In this document: piece after piece, positions 8,811 through 16,941 of the stretch | How the letters are laid out: each line of letters starts with the position of its first letter | Position numbering within the stretch: the first letter of the stretch is position 1 | Assembly (NCBI RefSeq): GCF_006715635.1 | Contig: NZ_VFNP01000002.1 | Location: 1,116,001-1,180,000 of the forward strand | Direction: 5' to 3' | Length of the DNA stretch: 64,000 nucleotides | From: Streptomyces sp. SLBN-118 | Lineage (GTDB): Bacteria; Actinomycetota; Actinomycetes; Streptomycetales; Streptomycetaceae | The notes under the pieces: model-generated | What the model was told of the DNA's origin: nothing | The model's input: the letters and a program-made list of their open reading frames with translations, nothing else | Database searches by the model: none | Program-made: the position numbers and the translations under genes

Positions 8811-10022
8811 ATGGCGAACGAAGTGGTCTTCAGTCAGGGGACGTTGAAGCGGGCACGGTATGCCATCGCCGCCGTCTTCTGCGTGCACGGGGCTGTCACC
8901 GGCAGTTTCGCCACCCGGATCCCCTGGATCCAGGACCATGCGTCGGTCGGCGCCGCGCAGCTCGGTCTCGCACTCGCCTTCCCCGCGCTCGGCGCGTCCG
9001 TGGCGATGCCGCTGGCCGGAGCGGTCAGCCACCGCTTCGGCGCACGCAACGCCCTGCGGGGGCTGATCGTCCTGTGGACCCTCTCGCTGACCCTGCCGTC
9101 CTTCGCCCCGAATCTGCTCGCGCTGTGCGGGGCGCTCTTTGTGTTCGGGGCGGCGGCGGGGATGTCCGACGTGGCCATGAACGCCCTCGGGGTCGAGACC
9201 GAGAACCGGCTCGACCGGTCGATCATGTCCGGGCTGCACGGCATGTGGAGCGCGGGGGCGCTGATCGGCTCGGCGGGCGGCACGCTCGCGGCACATCTGG
9301 GCAGCGACGCCCGGCTGCACCACGCGCTCGCCGCCGTGACCCTCACCGTGCTCGGGCTCGCCGCCTGTCAGGGCGTACTGGACCTGCGCAGCGCGCCGGA
9401 CGAGACACCGCCGCCGCGGTTCGCGCTGCCGCCCAGGTCGGCTCTGGTCATCGGCGCGATCGGGTTCTGCGCGGTGTTCGCGGAGGGCGCGAGTCTGGAC
9501 TGGTCGGCGGTGTATCTGCGGGACGAGCTGGATACGTCGGCAGGTCTCGCCGCCGCGTCCACCACCGCGTTCGCGCTGACCATGGCGGTGGCGCGGCTGG
9601 CCGGCGACCGGATCGTGGACCGCTTCGGGCCCGTGCGCACCGTACGGGTGGGCGGTGTGCTGGCAACGGCGGGCGGACTGCTGGTGGTCCTCGCGCCGCA
9701 TCCGGCCGTGGCGATGACCGGCTTCGCGTTCATCGGTCTGGGGGTCGCCGTCGTCGTACCGCTGGCCTTCGCGGCGGCGGGGCGCAGCGGGCCGAACCCG
9801 AGCCAGGCGATCGCGGGCGTCGCCACGATCACGTACACCTCGGGGCTGATCGCACCCTCGGCGATCGGGGCGGTGGCCGACGCGACGAGTCTGGTCGTCT
9901 CCTTCGGCCTGGTGACGGCACTTGCGTTCGGTCTGGTCGTGGGCGCGGGGGTGCTGCGGTCGGCGGGGCGGGACAGCATGCAGTCCGGCGTCGCGGAGGC
10001 GGTGGCCGAGCGGCTGCCGTGA
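8811..10022 (+). CDS. MFS transporter (12 TM)
   Basis: 403 residues with about twelve hydrophobic helices in two halves. The MFS loop 2-3 signature appears as GAVSHRFGARNALRG in the N-terminal half and is echoed by GDRIVDRFGPVRTVRVGG in the C-terminal half. The N-terminal region (TGSFATRIPWIQDHASVG) resembles YbjJ-like transporters of unknown substrate. GGAGGGG lies 8 nt before the ATG. Being divergent from a ROK repressor suggests a sugar or sugar-derived substrate, but this is inference. Confidence 0.9.
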   Translation: MANEVVFSQGTLKRARYAIAAVFCVHGAVTGSFATRIPWIQDHASVGAAQLGLALAFPALGASVAMPLAGAVSHRFGARNALRGLIVLWTLSLTLPSFAPNLLALCGALFVFGAAAGMSDVAMNALGVETENRLDRSIMSGLHGMWSAGALIGSAGGTLAAHLGSDARLHHALAAVTLTVLGLAACQGVLDLRSAPDETPPPRFALPPRSALVIGAIGFCAVFAEGASLDWSAVYLRDELDTSAGLAAASTTAFALTMAVARLAGDRIVDRFGPVRTVRVGGVLATAGGLLVVLAPHPAVAMTGFAFIGLGVAVVVPLAFAAAGRSGPNPSQAIAGVATITYTSGLIAPSAIGAVADATSLVVSFGLVTALAFGLVVGAGVLRSAGRDSMQSGVAEAVAERLP

Positions 10023-10041
10023 AGGGCGCCGCGGAAGGGGC

Positions 10042-10062
10042 AGGGGTCCGCCCCGGACCCCT
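10042..10062. terminator. Short bidirectional terminator hairpin
   Basis: AGGGGTCCG (10042-10050) pairs with CGGACCCCT (10054-10062) around a CCC loop, 20 nt after the MFS stop and before the facing alginate-lyase remnant. A GC-rich 9-bp stem without a U-tract is a common Streptomyces terminator form. Confidence 0.65.
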
Positions 10063-10084
10063 CACGGCCTGACGGCGTACTCCC

Positions 10085-10378
10085 TCAGCCCGCGATCGAG
10101 TCCAGCTGTTCCACCACGGGCAGCAGCGCCCACAGGTCACCACCCGTTGGCGGCTGAAGCCCCGGTACCGCCGCCCTCGCCCCGGCGTCACCGGCGTCCG
10201 CCGCCGCGCGCACCACGTCACTCGCCGCGTACCGGTAGAACTCGAGCTCGGGATGCGGCCAGGCCGAGGCCTCTGTCGCCGCCGGCAGCAGATAGTCGAC
10301 CGCCTTGAGCAGGCTCTGCCCCTGCGGGCCCCGGTACGCCCACAGGTCCTCCGTTCCGGTCAAGCCCCGGCCCGTCAC
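10085..10378 (-). pseudogene. C-terminal remnant of an alginate-lyase-family protein
   Basis: Up to 97 codons, of which about the last 85 look like the extreme C-terminus of actinobacterial alginate lyases (PF05426): DLWAYRGPQGQSLLKAVDYL, then WPHPELEFYRYAASDVVRAA, ending GDLWALLPVVEQLDSIAG. Upstream in the same frame the sequence turns arginine/proline-rich and no longer resembles the family. A complete lyase needs about 300 more residues, but the divergent DUF5995 gene starts 36 nt away, so the 5' part and catalytic domain are gone. The assignment is from memory of the family; a short independent orphan gene is the alternative. Confidence 0.5.
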
Positions 10379-10413
10379 CGCGCCATTTCGCCGCCGCCTG
10401 GGACGCTGCCTGC

Positions 10414-11118
10414 ATGGCGCAGATGGAACACGTCGCGGCCCGGGCCGACCGTCGCCGCTCCCCGGTCGACTCGGTGATGGAACGGATGCAGGCGCTGCGC
10501 GACGACTGGCCCGCCACGGACGGGGTCGCCGTCTTCAACCGGGTCTATCTGGCCGTCACCGAGGAGATCGACCGGCAGATCGACGGCGGCGGCTTCCCGG
10601 ACCGGCGGGCCGCCGCCACGCTCGACGCGCTGTTCGCCCGCCGCTATCTGGCCGCAGTGGACGCGGCTGCGGAGGGTCGCCGTCCGCCTGCCTGCTGGCG
10701 GCCGTTGTTCCAGTACCGGCGCCATCCCGGCGTACGGCCGCTGCAGTTCGCCCTCGCCGGCATCAATGCGCACATCGGGCACGATCTGGCACTCGCCCTG
10801 GTCGACACCTGCCGGGCGCTCGACTGCGAACCCGCCGATCTTGAGGTCGAGTTCGACCGCGTCGGCGACATCCTCACCCTCCTTGAGGAGCGCATCCGCG
10901 AGGATCTGATGCCGGGCCCCGATCTCCTGGAGATCGCCGATCCGCTCACCCACCTGGTCGGGTCCTGGAGCCTCGACCGGGCTCGCGAGGGCGCCTGGTC
11001 GGCGGCGCGGCTGTTGTGGGGAGTACGAGAACTCCCCGGCCTGGCCGAGGAGTTCACCGAACGGCTCGACACGGGTGTCGGTCTCGTCGGGCGCTGTCTG
11101 CTCACGCCCTGGCGCTGA
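10414..11118 (+). CDS. DUF5995-family protein
   Basis: 234 residues with no signal peptide or membrane segment. Recognisable stretches: MERMQALRDDWPATDGVAVFNRVYLAVTEE near the start, then PLQFALAGINAHIGHDLALA and the C-terminal WSLDRAREGAWSAARLLWG. The composition is helical and soluble. I recognise it as the actinobacterial DUF5995 family, for which I know no activity. The conserved His/Asp pair in AHIGHD could be a metal or catalytic site (inference). No strong ribosome site precedes the ATG; a second ATG lies three codons later. Confidence 0.75.
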   Translation: MAQMEHVAARADRRRSPVDSVMERMQALRDDWPATDGVAVFNRVYLAVTEEIDRQIDGGGFPDRRAAATLDALFARRYLAAVDAAAEGRRPPACWRPLFQYRRHPGVRPLQFALAGINAHIGHDLALALVDTCRALDCEPADLEVEFDRVGDILTLLEERIREDLMPGPDLLEIADPLTHLVGSWSLDRAREGAWSAARLLWGVRELPGLAEEFTERLDTGVGLVGRCLLTPWR

Positions 11119-11186
11119 CCGCCAGGGCCGCCGGAGGGCCCGGCCCGGTCGGCACACGGCGGACGGCGTGGAGAGTTGAACACCGT

Positions 11187-11217
11187 CCGGGGCCGGCCGG
11201 ATCGCGGTCGGCCCCGG
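11187..11217. terminator. Bidirectional terminator between DUF5995 gene and davB
   Basis: CCGGGGCCGGCCG (11187-11199) pairs with CGGTCGGCCCCGG (11205-11217), a 13-bp stem with one G-U pair and a 5-nt loop. It lies 69 nt after the DUF5995 stop and 11 nt past the stop of the facing monooxygenase gene. Confidence 0.75.
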
Positions 11218-11227
11218 AGGGTCGCTT

Positions 11228-12925
11228 TCAGTCCTCCGGCAGTTCGACCGGAGCGATCTCGTCGTACAGGTCGCCGGGGCCCGGGTTGCTCGGGTCGGTC
11301 GCCCCGCCGAGCTGGTGCATCACGCCCCACACCGCGTTCAGCGCGGTCTGCACGGCGCCCTCGGCCCAGCCCGCCGTCCAGGAGATGTCGTCGCCCGCCA
11401 GGAAGATGCCGCGCTTGTCCGCGGGCAGCCGGTCCTGCATGAAGTGCGTGAACAGACGCCGCTGGTAACGGTAGTGGCCCGGCAGGTTCGCCTTGAACGC
11501 GCCCATGAAGTACGGCTCGTTCTCCCAGGACACGGTGACCGGGTTGCCGATGATGTGGCTGCGGACGTCGACGTTCGGGTAGATCTCACCGAGCGACTTG
11601 AGCATGACCTCCATCCGCTCGTTCGCAGACAGGGGCAGCCACTTGAGGCTGTCGTCGCACCAGGTGTACGAGAGGCAGATGACGGCCGGCTTGTCGGGCC
11701 CGTTGTCGAGCAGGTACGTGCCGCGGGTCATCCGGTCGGTGAGCGTCATCGACATGACGTCGCGGCCGGTGACCTCGTCCTTGTCCAGCCAGAACGGCCG
11801 GTCGACCGGGACGAACAGCTTGGACGACTCCATGTAGTGGGTGCGCTCCATCGCCGTCCAGTGGTCGATGGGGAACAGCGAGTCGTCGCAGGCGATCTTG
11901 GAAAGCAGCATCCAGGACTGCGCGGTGAAGATGGCCGCCTGGTAGGTACGGATGTCGCCCGAGGCATCGGTGACGGTGATCCGGTTGCCCGCGGTGCGGT
12001 GCAGCCGGGTCACGGCCGGCTTCGGGTCGCCCTCGTGGAGGGACGACAGCGAGGTACCGGGCGCCCAGTAGGTGATCTTTGCGGGCTCGCGCTCCCAGAG
12101 CCGCAGCGGCAGCTGCTGGCTGCCCTCGACGATGCCGCGGTGGTGGTCGTCGGCCTCGGAGTAGACGACGCGCAGGATCTCCAGGATGGAGTTGGGGAAG
12201 TCGGTGTCCCAGCCGCCGGTGCCGAAGCCGACCTGGCCGAAGATCTCGCGGTGCCGGAAGGACTTGAAGGCCTCGGAATCGCAGAGGAAGCCGTAGAAGG
12301 TCTGGTTGTCGAGCTTCTCGACCAGCTTCGCCCAGATCTCGCGGATGCGCGGCACATCGCGCTCGCGCATGGCGCGGTTCATGTCGGAGAAGTCGGCGCC
12401 CTCCTCCAGACAGGCGTTCCAGGCGTCCATCACATCGCGGTAGACCTGGGGCAGGTCGTCGATGGTCTCGGCGTAGTGCGACTCGCCCTTGAGGTCGACG
12501 ACCGTCGACGGGGTGCTGGGGGCGAGGGGGTTGGGGAAGGGCTGCGTGGTCAGACCGACCAGGTCGATGTAGTGCTGCAGCGCGGTCGAGGAGGGCGGGA
12601 AGCGCATCGCGCCCATCTCGGCGGACAGCTCGTCCGTACCGGTGCCCTCGAAGCCGACGGTGCGCAGCCGGCCGCCGATCTTGTCCGCCTCGTAGACGAC
12701 CGGCTTGAGGCCCATCTTCATCAGCTCGTACGCGGCGACGATGCCGGAGAGCCCGCCTCCGATGACGGCGACCTCGGTGCCGTGCTCGGTCGCGGGTATC
12801 TGGCCCAGTCCCGCCGGGTGGGCGAGGAAGTCGTCGTACGCGTACGGAAAGTCCGGACCGAACATGGTGATCGGCGGCTGCTCGTCGGAGTGCTGGACAG
12901 CAGTGGTGGGCACCGTGGACGTCAT
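11228..12925 (-). CDS. davB: Flavin amino-acid monooxygenase, L-lysine 2-monooxygenase (DavB) type
   Basis: 565 residues from the ATG at 12925. The FAD-binding Rossmann motif is VAVIGGGLSGIVAAYELMKM with the glycines at 56-61 and E79, followed by GGRLR (84-88). The C-terminal flavin motif is GIFLAGDDISWTAGWAEGA. It matches remembered Pseudomonas putida DavB almost word for word in ITMFGPDFPYAYDDFLAHPA, GQVGFGTGGWDTDFPNS and MTLTDRMTRGTYLLDNG. DavB oxidatively decarboxylates lysine to 5-aminopentanamide. Related enzymes act on tryptophan or phenylalanine, so the substrate is inferred, strengthened by the DavA partner 50 nt upstream and the CAT-type permease. An upstream in-frame extension was rejected because it runs antisense through davA. 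Confidence 0.85.
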   Translation of the reverse strand: MTSTVPTTAVQHSDEQPPITMFGPDFPYAYDDFLAHPAGLGQIPATEHGTEVAVIGGGLSGIVAAYELMKMGLKPVVYEADKIGGRLRTVGFEGTGTDELSAEMGAMRFPPSSTALQHYIDLVGLTTQPFPNPLAPSTPSTVVDLKGESHYAETIDDLPQVYRDVMDAWNACLEEGADFSDMNRAMRERDVPRIREIWAKLVEKLDNQTFYGFLCDSEAFKSFRHREIFGQVGFGTGGWDTDFPNSILEILRVVYSEADDHHRGIVEGSQQLPLRLWEREPAKITYWAPGTSLSSLHEGDPKPAVTRLHRTAGNRITVTDASGDIRTYQAAIFTAQSWMLLSKIACDDSLFPIDHWTAMERTHYMESSKLFVPVDRPFWLDKDEVTGRDVMSMTLTDRMTRGTYLLDNGPDKPAVICLSYTWCDDSLKWLPLSANERMEVMLKSLGEIYPNVDVRSHIIGNPVTVSWENEPYFMGAFKANLPGHYRYQRRLFTHFMQDRLPADKRGIFLAGDDISWTAGWAEGAVQTALNAVWGVMHQLGGATDPSNPGPGDLYDEIAPVELPED

Positions 12926-12975
12926 GGGGTACGGACTCCTTGCGGGGAAAGCGTGTGCGGCGAGCGGGGAGAGGT

Positions 12976-13779
12976 TCAGAGGAGGGACCCGTACAGGTCC
13001 GGGCGGCGGTCGCGCAGATAGGGATTGGCCTCGCGGGAGGCGCTCAGCAGGGCCGGATCCACCTCGCCGACGAGCAGTTCTTCGCCGCGTCCGGCCCGGA
13101 CGCGGGTCGTGCCGTCGGGGCTCGCCAGACAGCTGAGTCCGACGAACTCGAACTCCCCTTCCGCGCCGGTCCTGTTGACGTACGCGATGTACATCTGGCT
13201 CTCGAAGGCCCGCACCGGGACGACCGACTCGGCCACGAACTGGAAGGGGTGCATCTGCGCGGTGGGCACGAGCAGCAGATCGGTCCCGGCGAGCGCCTGC
13301 GCCCGGACGTTCTCCGGGAACTCCACGTCGTAGCAGATCAGCATGCCGAGCCGGATCCCGCCGAGCTCGGCCTGGACGACCGGCTGGTCGCCGGGGGTGA
13401 ACCACTGCTGCTCGAAGCAGCCGAAGAGATGGGTCTTGCGGTAGTTCGCGAGGCTCTCGCCGTCGGGGCCGATCAGCTGCGCGGAGTTGAAGATCTTCTC
13501 GCCCTCCCGCTCGGGATACCCGTACATCACCGCGATGCCGTGGCGGCGCGCGATCTCGGCGACGGACCGGGCGGCGGGGCCGTCGGCGGGCTCCGCCAGG
13601 ACAGGCACCTGGTCGCCGATCGCGTACCCCGTCAGAAACATCTCGGGGCCGATCAGCAGTCCGGCACCGGCCGCCGCCGCGCGGGCCGCGGCCTCGTCGA
13701 GCACCTTCAGGTTCTCGGCGACCGAGCCCGGTCGGCCGGAGCTCTGGAGCAGGGCGGTGCGCAGCGGGGGCATCGGCAA
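12976..13779 (-). CDS. davA: Nitrilase-superfamily amidase, 5-aminopentanamidase (DavA) type
   Basis: 267 residues, the length of Pseudomonas DavA. The nitrilase catalytic triad is visible: E46 (GPEMFLTGY), K115 (NYRKTHLFG) and C149 (GMLICYDVEFPEN). The segment around AVMYGYPEREGEKIFNSAQL also follows DavA. Such an enzyme would hydrolyse the amide made by DavB, giving 5-aminovalerate and ammonia. It is the first gene of a two-gene unit with davB. The array of TTGCG motifs at 13858-13918 lies 79-139 nt upstream. A general carbon-nitrogen hydrolase remains possible. Confidence 0.82.
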   Translation of the reverse strand: MPMPPLRTALLQSSGRPGSVAENLKVLDEAAARAAAAGAGLLIGPEMFLTGYAIGDQVPVLAEPADGPAARSVAEIARRHGIAVMYGYPEREGEKIFNSAQLIGPDGESLANYRKTHLFGCFEQQWFTPGDQPVVQAELGGIRLGMLICYDVEFPENVRAQALAGTDLLLVPTAQMHPFQFVAESVVPVRAFESQMYIAYVNRTGAEGEFEFVGLSCLASPDGTTRVRAGRGEELLVGEVDPALLSASREANPYLRDRRPDLYGSLL

Positions 13780-13857
13780 CCTCTGGGCGATGTATGCGGG
13801 GTGAAGAAGACGTTAAAAACGGTACGGTCCGGACTCCTGCCGGGACAAGGCGCGACC

Positions 13858-13918
13858 GTTGCGTGTCGATGGTCGATCCATTGCGCTGTGCGCGCCCGGA
13901 GCGGCGATTCGTTGCGTG
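13858..13918. promoter_or_regulatory. Three TTGCG motifs upstream of davA (candidate Lrp-type sites)
   Basis: GTTGCGTG at 13858, ATTGCGCT at 13880 and GTTGCGTG at 13911, all in the same orientation and 22 and 31 nt apart, close to two and three helical turns. The same motif with nearly the same spacing precedes the permease gene (16072-16130). Lrp/AsnC proteins typically bind phased multiple sites, and such a regulator is encoded next door. Confidence 0.5.
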
Positions 13919-13969
13919 CCGCGCGATCAGAGCGCAGCCGCAGGTCCGGCCAGGGTCGCGGGATCCACC

Positions 13970-14425
13970 TTAGGCGGGCGCGCCCGACGAGAAGCGCCGC
14001 AGCAGCGGGGAGAGCACCAGCACCGACTTGGTCCGCACCACGAACGGCTCGCCCGCGATCCGCTCCAGCACGCGCTCGAAGTGGCGCATGTCGGAGGCGA
14101 AGACCTGGACGATCGCGTCCGCCTCACCGGTGACGGTGGAGGCGGACACGACCTCCGGGTAGCGCTCCATGCCGCGGCGGATGTCCTCGGGCGAGGTGTT
14201 GTGGCGACAGTAGATCTCGACGAAGCCCTCGGTCTCCCAGCCGAGAGCCGCCGGGTCCACCCGGACGGTGAACCCGGTGATGGCGCCTTCGGCGCGCAGT
14301 CTGTCGACCCGCCGCTTGACGGCGGGCGCGGAGAGGCCGACCTCGGAGCCGATGTCCGCGAAGGAGCGGCGGGCGTCCTCGGCGAGGGCGTGGACGATGC
14401 GTTCGTCGAGTTCGTTCAGTCGCAC
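13970..14425 (-). CDS. Lrp/AsnC-family transcriptional regulator
   Basis: 151 residues. The N-terminal helix-turn-helix (LNELDERIVHALAEDARRSF...GLSAPAVKRRVDRLR, about residues 3-50) is followed by an AsnC/RAM ligand domain with the TGEADAIVQVFASDM segment. It begins 10 nt after the permease stop, so the two are probably one transcript. It most likely senses an amino acid, plausibly lysine, and controls the permease and davA-davB; that is inference from position and from the shared motif arrays. Confidence 0.93.
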   Translation of the reverse strand: MRLNELDERIVHALAEDARRSFADIGSEVGLSAPAVKRRVDRLRAEGAITGFTVRVDPAALGWETEGFVEIYCRHNTSPEDIRRGMERYPEVVSASTVTGEADAIVQVFASDMRHFERVLERIAGEPFVVRTKSVLVLSPLLRRFSSGAPA

Positions 14426-14435
14426 TGCGGGTGGA

Positions 14436-15902
14436 TCACTTCTCTGCCGTGGCCAGTCGGGAGCGGCGCATGCCGTATCCGAAGTAGAACACGAGGCCGA
14501 CGATCATCCAGCCACCGAAGACCATCCAGGTGGTGCCCGGCATCGTGTACATCAGGTAGGCGCAGAAGAGGAAGCCGAGGATCGGGGTGAGGGGGAAGAG
14601 CATCACCCTGAAGGTGCGGTTCATCTCGGGGCGCTTGTAGCGAAGGATCACCACGGCGACGTTGACCAGCGCGAAGGCGAAGAGCGTGCCGATGCTGGTG
14701 GCGTTGGCCAGTTCACCCAGCGGGATGAAGGCCGCGAGGGCACCGCAGAAGACCGAGACGATGACCGTGTTGGCGCGGGGGGCACCCGTGCGCGGGTTCA
14801 CCTTGGCGAACAGTTTGGGAACGAGTCCGTCGCGGGACATCGCGAACAGGATGCGGGTCTGGCCGTAGAGCACGGCGAAGACCACCGACGCGATGGCGAC
14901 GACCGCGCCCGCGGCGAGCACCACGCCCCAGACGCTCTGGCCGGTGACGTCCTTCATGATCTGGGCGAGGGCCGCCTCGGTGCCCTCGAAGTCCTGCCAG
15001 GGCATGGCACCGACAGCGACGAGCGCGACCAGGCAGTACAGCACCGTGACGACCAGCAGCGACAGCATGATCGCGCGCGGCAGGTCCCGCTTGGGGTTCT
15101 TGGCCTCCTCACCGGCGGTGGAGGCCGCGTCGAAGCCGATGTACGAGAAGAAGAGGCTGGCCGCGGCGGCGCTGATCCCGGTGACGCCGAGCGGGGCGAG
15201 CGGGGTGTAGTTGCCGGCCTTGATGCCCATGAAGCCGATGCCGATGAAGAGCAGCAGCGTCACGATCTTCACGCCGACCATGATCGAGTTGACCCGGGCG
15301 CTCTCCTTGGCACCGCCCATCAGGAAGACCATGGCGAGCAGCACGACCACCAGGGCCGGCAGGTTGATGAGGCCGCCCTCGCCCATCGGTGCGGAGACCG
15401 CGTCGGGAATGGTGACGCCGATCGTGCCGTCGAGGAGCTCGTTGAGGTATTCGCCCCAGCCGACGGCCACGGCGGCGACCGAGACTCCGTACTCCAGGAT
15501 CAGACACCAGCCGCAGATCCAGGCGACGATCTCGCCCATGGTGGCGTACGAGTACGAGTACGAGGACCCGGAGACAGGGATGGATCCGGCCAGCTCGGCG
15601 TAGGAGAGCGCCGAGAACAGCGCCGTCAGGCCGGCGATGACGAATGAGATCGCGACCGCCGGGCCGGCCAGCGGGGTGGCCTCGCCGAGTACGACGAAGA
15701 TGCCGGTGCCGAGCGTCGCACCGATGCTGATCATGGTCAGTTGCCACATCGTGAGCGAGCGGCGCAGTGAGCCGCCGTCGCCCTGGCCGCCCTCGGCGAC
15801 GAGTTGCTCGACGGGCTTACGCCGCATCAGCCGGGCGCCGAAGCCCTGGTCTTGGGCGGTGGACTGCTCGGAAGTGGGTGGGGCTGCGCCGTGGTCAAGC
15901 AC
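14436..15902 (-). CDS. APC-superfamily amino acid permease, cationic amino acid transporter (CAT) type
   Basis: 488 residues, about 12-13 membrane helices after a ~45-residue cytoplasmic tail. The first helix carries the APC signature GATLGTGIFVVLGE. The CAT-subfamily pattern is seen in GLTALFSALSYAELAGSIPV, SSYSYSYATMGEIVAW and FFSYIGFDAASTAGEEAKNP. CAT-type proteins usually import lysine, arginine or ornithine. With davA-davB and the Lrp regulator adjacent, lysine import for catabolism is the simplest reading. Confidence 0.88.
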   Translation of the reverse strand: MLDHGAAPPTSEQSTAQDQGFGARLMRRKPVEQLVAEGGQGDGGSLRRSLTMWQLTMISIGATLGTGIFVVLGEATPLAGPAVAISFVIAGLTALFSALSYAELAGSIPVSGSSYSYSYATMGEIVAWICGWCLILEYGVSVAAVAVGWGEYLNELLDGTIGVTIPDAVSAPMGEGGLINLPALVVVLLAMVFLMGGAKESARVNSIMVGVKIVTLLLFIGIGFMGIKAGNYTPLAPLGVTGISAAAASLFFSYIGFDAASTAGEEAKNPKRDLPRAIMLSLLVVTVLYCLVALVAVGAMPWQDFEGTEAALAQIMKDVTGQSVWGVVLAAGAVVAIASVVFAVLYGQTRILFAMSRDGLVPKLFAKVNPRTGAPRANTVIVSVFCGALAAFIPLGELANATSIGTLFAFALVNVAVVILRYKRPEMNRTFRVMLFPLTPILGFLFCAYLMYTMPGTTWMVFGGWMIVGLVFYFGYGMRRSRLATAEK

Positions 15903-16146
15903 TGCGGGGCTCCTTCATGGCTACGGGTCGGCGGCGGGTGACCGGCGGCCCGCGGGCATGGCGGAGAAGCCCGCGCATGAGGGGAGGGAACCGCCGAGCA
16001 GACGGTCACCGCCACTCCAGGTACGGGGAGTGAGCCTACGAGCCGTACGCTCATGCCCGTAATGCAGCGTTGTTGCGCATCTGCGAACGATCATTGCGCG
16101 ATGACGGGCGCCGCGGGGAAACATTGCGCACCGGCGAACGAAAGCC
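15903..16146. other. Permease promoter region, site where cvnD is missing
   Basis: 244 nt between cvnC and the permease. It holds the motif array 16072-16140. No CvnD GTPase remnant (P-loop or other recognisable segment) is present in any frame. Confidence 0.6.
16072..16140. promoter_or_regulatory. Three TTGCG motifs upstream of the permease-lrp unit
   Basis: GTTGCGCA at 16072, ATTGCGCG at 16093 and ATTGCGCA at 16123, same orientation, 21 and 30 nt apart. The first and third sit in 18-nt near-identical blocks ending GCGAACG (16072-16089 and 16123-16140, 15 of 18 positions equal). They lie 170-240 nt upstream of the permease start and mirror the array at 13858-13918. Confidence 0.5.
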
Positions 16147-16515
16147 TCACAGCTCCCGAAGACGGTCGACGATTTCGCGCAGCAACTCGGGGTCGTCGAG
16201 ACGCTCGTGGGTGAGAGGGGCCGAGACCCTGACGAGTCCGGCTTCGACCAGATCGGCGAGCAGGACACGTACGACGGTCAGCGGCAGATCCGCGTCGGCG
16301 GCGATCTCGGCGACGGGGCGCGGCTCGCGGCGCACCAGTTCGAGCAGCGAGCTGCGAGCATGGTCGAGCGCCGGCTCTGACCCGTCGAGGTCGACGGCCG
16401 CGATCTGGGACATCAGGTCGATGCAGTGTTCGGAGGCGGGACGGGTCCGGCCCTGGGTGACGGTGTACGGCCGTACCAGGGGACCGGTCTCGTCCTCGTA
16501 CCAGTGGTCGCTCAC
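16147..16515 (-). CDS. cvnC: DUF742-family conservon protein CvnC
   Basis: 122 residues beginning MSDHWYEDETGPLVRPYTVT, the family start; RPY(T/V)xTxGRT is the DUF742 signature. The winged-helix-like C-terminal half has PVAEIAADADLPLTVVRVLL and GLVRVSAP. CvnC is the third component of the conservon membrane complex. It starts 3 nt after cvnB ends. The expected GTPase cvnD, normally directly downstream, is absent. Confidence 0.92.
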   Translation of the reverse strand: MSDHWYEDETGPLVRPYTVTQGRTRPASEHCIDLMSQIAAVDLDGSEPALDHARSSLLELVRREPRPVAEIAADADLPLTVVRVLLADLVEAGLVRVSAPLTHERLDDPELLREIVDRLREL

Positions 16516-16518
16516 GGG

Positions 16519-16941
16519 TCAGGTGTCGGTGCCCTCGGCGGCCGAGCGCGTGGGAACGGCCATGTGCCGGCCCACCCGCCTGACCAGCAGCGCCATCTCG
16601 TGGGCGAGCTGCCCGACGTCGGTCTCGATGTCGGAGAGCACGGCGAGCCTGCTGCCGTCGCCGGCCGGGGTGATGAAGAGGAATGCGTTGTCGAGCATGA
16701 CCATCGTCTGGCGGACGCTGCCGGCCTCGAAGCGGTCGCCCGCTTCCTTGGCGAGGCTGTGGAAGCCGGCGCACACGGCCGAGAGATGTTCGATGTCCCG
16801 CCTGACCATGCCGTGGGACGCGCTGCTGACCAGACCGTCGGCCGTCAGCAGGACCGCCTGGCGGACGTGGTCGGTTCTGGCCAGCAGATCGTCCAGCAGC
16901 CAGCCGAGGCCCGACTGGTCGCCGGTGCCTTCGTCATCCAT
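16519..16941 (-). CDS. cvnB: Roadblock/LC7-domain conservon protein CvnB
   Basis: 140 residues from the ATG at 16941, giving an 8-nt overlap with cvnA; an ATG 18 nt upstream is an alternative. The roadblock/LC7 fold is seen in LGWLLDDLLARTDHVRQAVL, LTADGLVSSASHGM and the helix LSAVCAGFHSLAKEAG. In the family these small proteins act as GAP-like or regulatory partners of the CvnD GTPase and bind CvnA/CvnC. Here the GTPase partner is not encoded locally. Confidence 0.93.
   Translation of the reverse strand: MDDEGTGDQSGLGWLLDDLLARTDHVRQAVLLTADGLVSSASHGMVRRDIEHLSAVCAGFHSLAKEAGDRFEAGSVRQTMVMLDNAFLFITPAGDGSRLAVLSDIETDVGQLAHEMALLVRRVGRHMAVPTRSAAEGTDT

Noticed and set aside
10218..10538. A minus-strand gene overlapping the DUF5995 start
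   Set aside because: A different frame from the lyase remnant, with composition typical of antisense reading and no recognisable motif.
11228..12925. Reading the flavin monooxygenase as tryptophan 2-monooxygenase (IaaM) with an indoleacetamide hydrolase partner
   Set aside because: The N-terminal and central blocks match remembered DavB closely. The partner is nitrilase-type and of DavA length, not an amidase-signature IaaH. Still, the substrate is untested.
15903..16146. A degraded cvnD downstream of cvnC
   Set aside because: No GTPase P-loop, switch or NKxD-like motif in any frame; the space is only 244 nt.
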